Below, in pieces: positions 10,596 through 18,198 of a stretch of 64,000 bases of DNA. Location of the stretch: positions 124,001 to 188,000 of the forward strand of contig NZ_BDJC01000002.1 of NCBI RefSeq assembly GCF_002005565.1. The letters are read 5' to 3'. The first letter of the stretch is position 1. Every line of letters begins with the position of its first letter. The DNA comes from Streptomyces sp. JHA26. GTDB taxonomy: Bacteria; Actinomycetota; Actinomycetes; Streptomycetales; Streptomycetaceae. The notes below the pieces were generated by a model. The model did not search any database. It saw only the letters and a program-made list of their open reading frames with translations, and was not told the origin of the DNA. The position numbers and the translations under genes are program-made.

Positions 10596-12878
10596 ATGCA
10601 ACTCGCCGCGATCATCGTGTCGCTGGTCCTGATTGTGGTCGGCGTGGCCCTGTTCGCCCGCGCCATCCTCCAGATCGTCAACTACATGCGGCTCGGCCAG
10701 AGCGTGCCCGCAGGCACCCGCACCGACGCACCCGGGCAGCGCACCGTCACCGTGGCCAGGGAGTTCATCGGCCACACCCGGATGAACCGCTGGGGCGTCA
10801 TCGGCGTCGCGCACTGGTTCGTGGCGGTGGGCTTCTTCTCCCTGCTGCTGACGATCGTCAACGCCGCCGGGCAGCTGTTCCAGGCCGACTGGATCCTCCC
10901 GATCATCGGCGACTGGGCGCCGTACAACGCCTTCGTCGAGTTCATCGGCACGATGACGGTGCTCGGCATCCTGGTCCTGATCGTCATCCGCCAGCTGAGC
11001 CACCCGCGGAAGCCGGGCCGCAAGTCCCGCTTCACGGGCTCCAACTTCGGACAGGCGTACTTCGTCGAGGCCGTCATCCTCATCGTCGGCGTCTGCATCT
11101 TCATGCTGCACGCGCTGGAGGGCGCCCAGCACCACGTGGACGGCTACGAGGCCTCGTTCTTCATCTCGTACCCGGTGGTGACGTGGCTGGAGGGCATGGA
11201 CCTCTCCACGCTCCAGAACCTCACCTACTTCTTCGCCGGCCTGAAGATCGCGACCTCCTTCATCTGGATGATCACGGTCGCCCTGAAGACCGACATGGGC
11301 GTGGCCTGGCACCGCTTCCTCGCCTTCCCGAACATCTGGTTCAAGCGGAACGCCGACGGCTCCACCGCACTGGGCGCGCTGCTGCCCATGACGTCGGGCG
11401 GCAAGCCGATCGACTTCACCGACCCCGGCGACGACGACGTCTTCGGCGTCTCCCAGGTCGAGCAGTTCTCCTGGAAGGGCCTGCTGGACTTCTCCACCTG
11501 CACCGAGTGCGGCCGCTGCCAGTCGCAGTGCCCCGCCTGGAACACCGGAAAGCCCCTCTCCCCCAAGCTCCTGATCATGTCCCTGCGCGACCACGCGCAC
11601 GCCAAGGCCCCCTACCTGCTGGCCGGCGGCGGCAAGACCATGGAGGGCGAGGAGAAGGCCTCCGCCGAGCAGCTCAAGGACGTCCCCGCCGCCGCCCTCG
11701 CCGAGGCCGAGCGCCCGCTGGTCGGCACCGCCGAGGAGAACGGCGTCATCGACCCGGACGTCCTGTGGTCCTGCACCACCTGCGGCGCCTGCGTCGAGCA
11801 GTGCCCCGTCGACATCGAGCACGTCGACCACATCGTCGACATGCGCCGCTACCAGGTCATGATCGAGTCCGCGTTCCCCTCCGAGGCGGGCACGATGCTC
11901 AAGAACCTGGAGAAGAAGGGCAACCCCTGGGGCCTGGCCAAGAAGCAGCGCCTGGAGTGGACCAAGGAGGTCGACTTCGAGGTCCCGGTCGTCGGCAAGG
12001 ACATCGAGGACCTCTCCGAGGTCGAGTACCTGTACTGGGTCGGCTGCGCCGGCGCCCTCGAGGACCGCGCCAAGAAGACCACCAAGGCCTTCGCCGAGCT
12101 GCTCCACATCGCGGGCGTGAAGTTCGCGATCATGGGCGGCGACGAGAAGTGCACCGGTGACTCCGCCCGCCGCCTCGGCAACGAGCCCCTCTTCCAGGAG
12201 CTCGGCATGGAGAACGTCATGTCCCTCAACGCCGCCTTCGGCGAGGAGATGGACGACGACGGCAAGGTCACCGAGGAGTCGCGGAAACCGAAGTCGGCGA
12301 AGAAGATCGTCGCCACCTGCCCGCACTGCCTCAACACCCTCGGCAACGAGTACCCGCAGCTCGGCGGCGACTACGAGGTCATCCACCACACCCAGCTGCT
12401 CCAGCACCTCGTCGACGAGGGCAAGCTGATCCCGGTCACCCCGGTCGAGGGCATCATCACGTACCACGACCCGTGCTACCTGGGCCGCCACAACAAGATC
12501 TACACGCCGCCGCGCGAGATCATCGCCGCCGTCCCGGGCGTCCGCAACGAGGAGATGCACCGCCACAAGGAACGCGGCTTCTGCTGCGGCGCCGGCGGCG
12601 CGCGGATGTGGATGGAGGAGCGCATCGGCAAGCGCATCAACAACGAGCGCGTCGACGAGGCCCTGTCCCTCAACCCGGACATCGTCTCCACCGCCTGCCC
12701 GTTCTGCCTCGTCATGCTGACCGACTCGGTCAACGGCAAGAAGAACGACGGCCAGGCCAAGGAGTCCATCCAGGTCGTCGACGTCGCCCAGCTCCTGCTG
12801 GACTCCGTCAAGACCCCGGCCGACCCGGCCGGCGAGGCGGAGCCCGAGAGCGCACCGGAGCCCGAACCGGTGAAGTGA
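10596..12878 (+). CDS. EtfD-like membrane Fe-S oxidoreductase (760 aa)
   Basis: Membrane iron-sulfur oxidoreductase resembling mycobacterial EtfD (Rv0338c), which passes electrons from electron-transfer flavoprotein during beta-oxidation to the respiratory chain. The N-terminal 260 residues hold about six membrane helices (NarI-like). Two [4Fe-4S] ferredoxin motifs follow: CTECGRCQSQCPAW and CTTCGACVEQCPVD. The C-terminal half has two HdrD-type CCG regions: CPHCLNTLGNEY with HDPCYLGRHN, and GFCCGAGGARMWMEE with ACPFCLVML. It ends in a Glu/Pro tail. The ATG is preceded by GAGGAG. The family is sure; the physiological partner is inferred from homology. Confidence 0.9.
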   Translation: MQLAAIIVSLVLIVVGVALFARAILQIVNYMRLGQSVPAGTRTDAPGQRTVTVAREFIGHTRMNRWGVIGVAHWFVAVGFFSLLLTIVNAAGQLFQADWILPIIGDWAPYNAFVEFIGTMTVLGILVLIVIRQLSHPRKPGRKSRFTGSNFGQAYFVEAVILIVGVCIFMLHALEGAQHHVDGYEASFFISYPVVTWLEGMDLSTLQNLTYFFAGLKIATSFIWMITVALKTDMGVAWHRFLAFPNIWFKRNADGSTALGALLPMTSGGKPIDFTDPGDDDVFGVSQVEQFSWKGLLDFSTCTECGRCQSQCPAWNTGKPLSPKLLIMSLRDHAHAKAPYLLAGGGKTMEGEEKASAEQLKDVPAAALAEAERPLVGTAEENGVIDPDVLWSCTTCGACVEQCPVDIEHVDHIVDMRRYQVMIESAFPSEAGTMLKNLEKKGNPWGLAKKQRLEWTKEVDFEVPVVGKDIEDLSEVEYLYWVGCAGALEDRAKKTTKAFAELLHIAGVKFAIMGGDEKCTGDSARRLGNEPLFQELGMENVMSLNAAFGEEMDDDGKVTEESRKPKSAKKIVATCPHCLNTLGNEYPQLGGDYEVIHHTQLLQHLVDEGKLIPVTPVEGIITYHDPCYLGRHNKIYTPPREIIAAVPGVRNEEMHRHKERGFCCGAGGARMWMEERIGKRINNERVDEALSLNPDIVSTACPFCLVMLTDSVNGKKNDGQAKESIQVVDVAQLLLDSVKTPADPAGEAEPESAPEPEPVK

Positions 12879-12902
12879 CCGGCCCACCCGGCAGCCCAAC
12901 CA

Positions 12903-12945
12903 CGGCGGCGGCCCCCGATCCCGAGCGGGTCGGGGGCCGCCGCCG
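12903..12945 (+). terminator. Terminator after the Fe-S oxidoreductase
   Basis: GC-rich inverted repeat with arms of about 19 nt (16 bp continuous) beginning 25 bp past the stop. Confidence 0.75.
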
Positions 12946-13116
12946 TCGGCCGGGAAAGGGGAACTCCCGGGTACCGGGGCCGTACGACCCGCCGTCCGGC
13001 CCCCTAGGGGCCGCCTCGGCCGCCCCCCGTAAGGGATGTCACAGCTCGGCCGCAAAGAACCCCCCGAAAGCCCGGCCCCCGCACGTCACTCCCCGGGACC
13101 AGGTACGTTCGAGGGC

Positions 13117-14082
13117 GTGGCTGGATTCAGGATCGGACGCGGCCGGGACGACGGCGCTCCACACGCGCGACCGCAACACCCCCCGTACGGACAGCAGGCG
13201 CCCCAGGGACCGTCGTACGGCGGTCCCGCGACGCCTCGGCAGCCGTACCCGCAGCAACCGTACGGAGGTGGCGCACCCGGCCCCGGCAACGGCGGCTCAC
13301 CCTGGCCACAGCCACACCACGGCCCTGGCCACGGCGGCGGCCACGGGGAGCCGGAGTACTTCGGCGACGGCGGCTACGGCCAGGGCGGCCCGCACCACCC
13401 GCACGGCGCACAGGCCCCGTACGACCCGTACGCGGCCAACAACCCCGGCCACACCCAGGCGTTCTCGATCGGCGAGGACCCCTACACCCAGGGCGAGACC
13501 TACCAGGCCGGCTCGGCGGCACCGCCCCCCGGCCCGATCGGCCCGCGCCTGCACTGGAAGGCCCTGCTGAAGGGCATCGTCACCGCCCCCGACCAGACCT
13601 TCCTCCGGATGCGGGACTACACGATGTGGGGCCCCGCCCTCGTCGTCACCCTCCTCTACGGCCTGCTGGCGGTCTTCGGCTTCGACGGCGCCCGCGAGGA
13701 CGCGATCAACGCGACCCTCTCGAACGCGATACCGATCGTCCTGACCACGGCCGTCGCGATGGCGCTGAGCGCCTTCGTGCTGGGTGTCGTCACCCACACC
13801 CTGGCCCGCCAGCTCGGCGGCGACGGCGCCTGGCAGCCCACGGTCGGCCTGTCCATGCTGATCATGTCGATCACGGACGCGCCCCGCCTGGTCGTCGCGA
13901 TGTTCGCCGGCGGCGACGCGCCCTTCGTGCAGATCCTCGGCTGGATCACCTGGGTCGCGGCCGGCGCCCTGCTGACCCTGATGGTCGGCCGCTCCCACGA
14001 CCTGCCCTGGCCGAAGGCGCTCGGCGCGTCCGCGATCCAGCTGGTCGCCCTGCTGTCGATCGTCAAGCTGGGCACGTTCTGA
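13117..14082 (+). CDS. Yip1-family membrane protein (321 aa)
   Basis: The N-terminal 150 residues are low-complexity Gly/Pro/Gln/Tyr/His-rich (for example PYGQQAPQGPSYGG). The C-terminal half has about five hydrophobic segments in the Yip1 pattern (KALLKGIVTAPDQTFLRMRD before the first helix). A GTG start giving VAGFRIGRGRD is chosen because this N-terminus is typical of Streptomyces members; GAGGG lies too close for a normal ribosome site, so the transcript may be leaderless. The precise role is not known. Confidence 0.8.
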   Translation: MAGFRIGRGRDDGAPHARPQHPPYGQQAPQGPSYGGPATPRQPYPQQPYGGGAPGPGNGGSPWPQPHHGPGHGGGHGEPEYFGDGGYGQGGPHHPHGAQAPYDPYAANNPGHTQAFSIGEDPYTQGETYQAGSAAPPPGPIGPRLHWKALLKGIVTAPDQTFLRMRDYTMWGPALVVTLLYGLLAVFGFDGAREDAINATLSNAIPIVLTTAVAMALSAFVLGVVTHTLARQLGGDGAWQPTVGLSMLIMSITDAPRLVVAMFAGGDAPFVQILGWITWVAAGALLTLMVGRSHDLPWPKALGASAIQLVALLSIVKLGTF

Positions 14083-14090
14083 CACCCACC

Positions 14091-14135
14091 ACGTGGAAGG
14101 GCCCCCGGCGCCGTACGCCGGGGGCCCTTCCACGT
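14091..14135. terminator. Bidirectional terminator
   Basis: Perfect 20-bp inverted repeat (14091-14110 and 14116-14135, 5-nt loop) between two convergent genes; it can serve both strands. Confidence 0.9.
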
Positions 14136-14146
14136 GTCCGGACGAC

Positions 14147-14644
14147 TCAGGCGTCCAGCACCTGCCCGTCCCGCCGCACGACGGGAGGCAGCACGCTCCA
14201 CGGGAAGTTGATCCAGTCGTCGGTGCGCTTCCACACGTACTCGCACTGGACGAGCGAGTGGGACTTCTCGTAGATCACCGCGCTGCGCACCTCGGCGACC
14301 GTGTCGAGGCAGAAGTCCCGCACCAGCTTGAGCGTCTTGCCGGTGTCGGCGACGTCGTCGGTGATGAGGACCTTCTTCTCGGAGAAGTCGATGACGTTGG
14401 GCACGGGCGCGAGCATGACCGGCATCTCGAGCGTGGTGCCGACGCCGGTGTAGAACTCCACGTTCACCAGGTGGATGTTCTTGCAGTCCAGCGCGTAGGC
14501 CAGCCCGCCGGCCACGAAGACCCCGCCGCGGGCGATGGAGAGCACTATGTCCGGCTCGTACCCGTCGTCGGCGATCGTCTGGGCGAGCTCGCGGACGGCG
14601 ACGCCGAACTGCTCGTAGGTCAGGTTCTCCCGTACATCACTCAT
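14147..14644 (-). CDS. Phosphoribosyltransferase (165 aa)
   Basis: Type I phosphoribosyltransferase fold with the PRPP-binding loop VLITDDVADTGKTL near residue 95 and the early strand DIVLSIARGGVFVAGGLAYA. Length and motif resemble xanthine/hypoxanthine salvage enzymes (Gpt-like), although the C-terminal hood that would fix base specificity (EYVWKRTDDWINFPW) is only suggestive. Located 13 bp after dcd on the same strand, so the two form a nucleotide-metabolism pair. Confidence 0.88.
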   Translation of the reverse strand: MSDVRENLTYEQFGVAVRELAQTIADDGYEPDIVLSIARGGVFVAGGLAYALDCKNIHLVNVEFYTGVGTTLEMPVMLAPVPNVIDFSEKKVLITDDVADTGKTLKLVRDFCLDTVAEVRSAVIYEKSHSLVQCEYVWKRTDDWINFPWSVLPPVVRRDGQVLDA

Positions 14645-14657
14645 GCGCGCGTCCTGC

Positions 14658-15233
14658 TCATACCTGGGTCCGATGGAAGTTGATGAAGGACCGGGAGGCG
14701 GTCGGCCCCCGCTGCCCCTGGTACCGCGAGCCGTACCGCTCGCTGCCGTACGGGTGGTCGGCCGGCGAGGTGAGCCGGAACATGCAGAGCTGCCCGATCT
14801 TCATCCCGGGCCACAGCTTGATCGGCAGGGTGGCGAGATTGCTGAGTTCGAGCGTCACGTGCCCGGAGAACCCGGGGTCGATGAACCCGGCGGTGGAGTG
14901 CGTGACCAGCCCGAGCCGTCCCAGCGAGCTCTTCCCCTCCAGCCGCGAGGCGAGGTCGTCGGGCAGCGAGACGACCTCGTACGTGCTGGCCAGAACGAAC
15001 TCGCCCGGGTGCAGGATGAACGGCTCGTCCCCCTCCGGCTCCACGAGCCGGGTCAGGTCCGCCTGCTCGACGGAGGGGTCGATGTGCGGGTACCGGTGAT
15101 TCTCGAACACCCGGAAGTAGCGGTCGAGGCGGACGTCGATGCTCGACGGCTGCACCATGGAGTCGTCGAAGGGATCGATGCGCACCCGCCCGGATTCGAT
15201 CTCGGCCCGGATGTCCTTGTCTGAGAGAAGCAC
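14658..15233 (-). CDS. dcd: dCTP deaminase (191 aa)
   Basis: Deaminates dCTP to dUTP, feeding dTMP synthesis. The sequence is the standard actinobacterial Dcd: [12 protein letters not shown] at the start, [18 protein letters not shown], the active-site strand [19 protein letters not shown] with the catalytic Glu, and the C-terminal [15 protein letters not shown] that closes over the nucleotide. GTG start, giving the family's usual 191 residues. Upstream member of a pair with the phosphoribosyltransferase gene. Confidence 0.97.
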   Translation of the reverse strand: MLLSDKDIRAEIESGRVRIDPFDDSMVQPSSIDVRLDRYFRVFENHRYPHIDPSVEQADLTRLVEPEGDEPFILHPGEFVLASTYEVVSLPDDLASRLEGKSSLGRLGLVTHSTAGFIDPGFSGHVTLELSNLATLPIKLWPGMKIGQLCMFRLTSPADHPYGSERYGSRYQGQRGPTASRSFINFHRTQV

Positions 15234-15324
15234 GCACCGAGGATACGCAAGGCGCGCGGAGCAGCGACAACCGCCGCCGCGCCGCGCGCCCGGTACTGCT
15301 GGGATCTCCGTGCCCGGAGGCCGG

Positions 15325-15483
15325 CTACCGCTTCTCCGACACCACCGGCACGGCGCTCCGCAGCCGCGCACACCGCGGACATCGGACGAGCCGGCCGGGG
15401 CCGAGCCGCTCGGCCTGCTGCATCGGAAACGTGGCGGCGGTGAACACGTGCCCGTCGGCACAACGGAGAACGGTGCGCTCCAT
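15325..15483 (-). CDS. Small Cys-containing protein (52 aa)
   Basis: Begins [20 protein letters not shown] and carries a second pair in [14 protein letters not shown]. The CxxC plus the upstream CADGH look like a zinc-ribbon of the type found in small Streptomyces proteins. The start is the ATG where this conserved part begins; upstream in-frame sequence is not protein-like. Function unknown. Confidence 0.65.
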   Translation of the reverse strand: MERTVLRCADGHVFTAATFPMQQAERLGPGRLVRCPRCARLRSAVPVVSEKR

Positions 15484-15768
15484 CAAGTCCTTCAAGTCCC
15501 TTCCCCAAGAGCCGCGTCGGCTGGACTGCCCTGACGACGAAAGCCACATTACGGGATCAAAGAGACGACTCTCCAGGCGGCACTCCGCCCTCCCGGGTAC
15601 CCCCCGGAACGCCCTTCGGAACACCCCCCACGGTACGCCCCGACTCCAGCCCCGCGCAGCCGCTTCCCCCTCCCTGAAAGACCCTCAGGCCCCACGGCGT
15701 GAGCACCGGGGGCCTGGGATGGGGTAGAGTGACCGAGCGTCCACCACCGACTCCGGTCGGCGGATTAC

Positions 15769-15842
15769 GCGGGTGTAGTTTAATGGTAGAACATCAGCTT
15801 CCCAAGCTGAGAGCGCGAGTTCGATTCTCGTCACCCGCTCCA
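15769..15842 (+). tRNA. tRNA-Gly (CCC)
   Basis: Complete cloverleaf: acceptor GCGGGTG pairs with CACCCGC, anticodon loop TTCCCAA gives CCC, T-loop TTCGATTC, and encoded CCA end. 74 nt including CCA. Its 3' half is the attachment core of a nearby insertion. Confidence 0.97.
15797..15842 (+). repeat. Attachment-site repeat, copy 1 (tRNA 3' half)
   Basis: 46 bp from the anticodon arm to CCA are repeated without mismatch at 24435-24480. A tRNA 3' half duplicated in direct orientation is the classical footprint of site-specific integration. The copy here completes the functional tRNA. Confidence 0.9.
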
Positions 15843-15847
15843 CAGGC

Positions 15848-15874
15848 AAGGCCCAGGTCATCGACTTGGGCCTT
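15848..15874 (+). terminator. Terminator after tRNA-Gly
   Basis: Inverted repeat AAGGCCCAGGTC / GACTTGGGCCTT (one G-U pair), 5 bp past the CCA end. Confidence 0.75.
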
Positions 15875-15930
15875 CTTGGCTGTCCGGCCCGCGTGCGTGA
15901 GCCGGGCACCTCATGCCCGTCCGGTGGCCT

Positions 15931-16740
15931 TCAGGAGCCGGCTTCGGCCGGTGGCCCGTCGTCGTTCAGCACCGGGGCGCTGCGCACCAGACGCAGTGCC
16001 GTCGTCAGGAGGAGGCCGCCGACGATGTTGCCCAGGACCGCCCAGGCCAGCCACACCAGCCAGTCCACGTAACCGTATGCCGTCCTGCCGGTGTGCAGGC
16101 CGGCGAACGCGATCAGGGAGTCCAGGACCGAGTGCCACAGCCCGAGCCCGGCCAGGACGAACGCGGCGATGATCGATGCGGTGATCTTCCCGGTCATGGA
16201 ATCCGTGCCGTGGTGCATACGGGTCATGAGCGTGATGACGCCGCCGCCCAGCACGGCCAGGCAGAAGGTGCTCAGTGCGTACCCCCCGTCGACGAAGTGC
16301 GCGCCCGCCGTGACCGCCGTGCCGTGCAGGTCGGGGAAGGCCTGCATGACGATCCAGGTGAAGACCCACCCGCCGATCAGGTTCATCACCAGGACCGTCG
16401 CCCACATCCGCGCCAGGTCGAGCCAGGTGGCCGCGCCGGCGATCACGGTGGCGACGGGCACCAGGAAGCCCTCCGTGAACAGCTCGCTGTGGCCGAGCAA
16501 CAGGGCGATGAGCCCCACAGAGAAGGCCAGCCCGGCCAGCAGTTCGCTGCCGGTCTCGTGCCGCACGAACAGCAACACCATGATGCCGACCCCCACGTCG
16601 ATACCACCGAGCAGCGAGGTGGCCACCAGCGACGTCCAGGTGCGGTGCAGCCGCGGCCGGCCCTCGGCCACGATTCGTTCCGCAGCCTCGGCGACCCGTC
16701 GCTCTCCGGGGCCCTGCATGATCTCGCCGTCCGGCTTCAT
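15931..16740 (-). CDS. Formate/nitrite transporter-family channel (269 aa)
   Basis: FNT-family membrane channel for small monovalent anions. Six hydrophobic segments are visible; TSLLGGIDVGVGIMVLLFV fits TM1, and GHSELFTEGFLVPVATVI fits the discontinuous TM2. The ATG start has a strong GGAGGA site. Some actinobacterial members have diverged from true formate/nitrite specificity, so the substrate is open. First gene inside the segment bounded by the tRNA-Gly repeats. Confidence 0.85.
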   Translation of the reverse strand: MKPDGEIMQGPGERRVAEAAERIVAEGRPRLHRTWTSLVATSLLGGIDVGVGIMVLLFVRHETGSELLAGLAFSVGLIALLLGHSELFTEGFLVPVATVIAGAATWLDLARMWATVLVMNLIGGWVFTWIVMQAFPDLHGTAVTAGAHFVDGGYALSTFCLAVLGGGVITLMTRMHHGTDSMTGKITASIIAAFVLAGLGLWHSVLDSLIAFAGLHTGRTAYGYVDWLVWLAWAVLGNIVGGLLLTTALRLVRSAPVLNDDGPPAEAGS

Positions 16741-17112
16741 GTGGTTCCTCCGGCCCCGCGTGACCGCGGAAGCGTGTCGTCGGCCGCGTCGCAGAAGCGT
16801 CCCGGATGAATCTTCGGCGAGGCCGCCCCCGGATTCCGTCACCCACGCCGTCCCACCCGGTCCGGTTCATGGAGGACCCCGGAAACGGGCGTGCCGTGGC
16901 CGCTGAAGCACTGTCCCCGCTCAAGGTGGCGCACGACAGCGGAACAGCGGGACACGAGGAGGAGTGCCGCGCCGCTTCCCACCCGTGGCCTCCGCCGAAA
17001 ACACCCGTTCGTACCAAGCGTGCTGGCACCCGGCTCCGTGGCGGGTGAGGGTCGACGCTGGCGCTCTTCGCCGGCGCCGTCGGTTCATCCCCTGCAAAGG
17101 AGTCTGGTGCCC
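16741..17112. other. Divergent intergenic region, no gene seen
   Basis: Separates the FNT gene and the next membrane-protein gene, which are divergent. Holds AAAGGAG near its right end as the ribosome site of the plus-strand gene; I see no further convincing motif. Confidence 0.5.
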
Positions 17113-17709
17113 ATGTCCGAACGCAACACTCTTATGCGAAGTCTGCACGACGTGGGGCTGGCAACGTGGTTCGGTGGTTCGCTCATGGGTGCCGTCGGCC
17201 TCAACGGCGCGGCCCGGTCCGAGGGCGGGTCGCAGACGGCCACCGCCCGGTTCTCCTCGTCCGGCTGGGCGAAGTGGACGCCGGTCAACGCCGTGGCCAT
17301 CGGCATCCATCTGTTCGGCAGCGGTGGCATGCTGGCCGCGGACGCTCCCCGTGTCGCCGGCCAGCAGGGCGCGGCCGCCGCCACGCTCGCCAAGACCGTC
17401 TTTACCGGTGCGGCCCTGGCCGTCACCGCCTACTCCCGCGTCCTCGGCAAGCAGGTGGAGCTGGCCTCCTCGGACGACCCCGAGGACGTCGAGAAGGCGG
17501 CCAAACACCCCATCGACACCGACAAGGCCCAGCGCCGCCTCGTCTACGCGCAGTGGGCGGTACCGGCACTGACCGGCTGCCTGGTGGTACTCAGCGCCCT
17601 GCACGGCGAACAGCAGCGTTACGCCGGGCAGGGGCAGGGCATGTGGCAACGGGCCCGCTCGATGGCGTCACACATGCCGTCGGCCACCGACTGGCGCTTC
17701 ACGCACTGA
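17113..17709 (+). CDS. Hypothetical membrane protein (198 aa)
   Basis: Begins MSERNTLMRSLHDVGLATWF and has three or four hydrophobic stretches (WFGGSLMGAVGLNGAA, VNAVAIGIHLFGSGGML, TVFTGAALAVTAYSRVLG, AVPALTGCLVVLSAL). This type is widespread in Streptomyces as an uncharacterised membrane protein. AAAGGAG precedes it; a GTG two codons upstream is an equally acceptable start. No known motif. Confidence 0.75.
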   Translation: MSERNTLMRSLHDVGLATWFGGSLMGAVGLNGAARSEGGSQTATARFSSSGWAKWTPVNAVAIGIHLFGSGGMLAADAPRVAGQQGAAAATLAKTVFTGAALAVTAYSRVLGKQVELASSDDPEDVEKAAKHPIDTDKAQRRLVYAQWAVPALTGCLVVLSALHGEQQRYAGQGQGMWQRARSMASHMPSATDWRFTH

Positions 17710-17769
17710 GCGAGAGGGAGCGGTGAGGTTCCCCTCCTACTGTGGAGACCGTGACCGGAGGGCTGGGGC

Positions 17770-17893
17770 GAGGACTACCAGAAGCAGGCCGAGTACGAGA
17801 TGGGCGTCATCATCCAGATGGAGGTTCCCCGGCTACTTCCTCGTGGTCGCCGACTTCATCATGTGAGCCAAAGAGCAGGGCGTCGCCGTCGGT
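17770..17893 (+). pseudogene. Decayed dnaE (DNA polymerase III alpha) fragment
   Basis: Reading gives EDYQKQAEYEMGVIIQM; then, after a frameshift near 17821, FPGYFLVVADFIM, an in-frame TGA where DnaE has Trp, and AKEQGVAVG. Together this matches the polymerase segment of DnaE just before the PGRGS motif. Only about 40 codons remain, with one frameshift and one nonsense change, so it is dead. It probably entered with, or was captured by, the tRNA-linked insertion. Confidence 0.75.
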
Positions 17894-18142
17894 GGACGCT
17901 TCCTCCGGACGGGGACTACCTCGTCACCACCACGTGGCGTGCCCTGTCGGCCTGCCTGGTTCGCGACAGCGTGCAGACCGACCAAGGAGTACGGCCGGGA
18001 CGGAAGGTGATCCCTAGTCAGTGCCGCCGAGCGCCATCCCGTCCTGGCCCAGGATGAGGACCTGGGGGCTCTCCTGCGACCCGTCATTCCTCGGCATCTC
18101 CATGCCGCCGTTCTCGCGCACGCGTGCTTTCTCACACGGTGC
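17894..18142. other. Spacer without recognisable genes
   Basis: Follows the dnaE remnant. No frame shows protein-like composition and no RNA gene is visible; it is probably decayed sequence. Confidence 0.4.
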
Positions 18143-18179
18143 GCCCCTGGACGAGGGTGATCCACCCTCGTCCAGGGGC
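18143..18179 (-). terminator. Terminator of the ABC transporter operon
   Basis: Perfect 17-bp inverted repeat with a 3-nt loop, 20 bp past the stop of the permease gene. Confidence 0.85.
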
Positions 18180-18198
18180 ACGGTCCGGCAGCGGAGGC

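Noticed and set aside
10378..10632. Small plus-strand frame with CDECP at its start
   Set aside because: Runs through the promoter and ribosome site of the Fe-S oxidoreductase gene and has no protein-like body.
15685..15909. Minus-strand frame reading VTRIELALSAWEADVLPLNY
   Set aside because: It is the antisense translation of tRNA-Gly, a well-known false protein.
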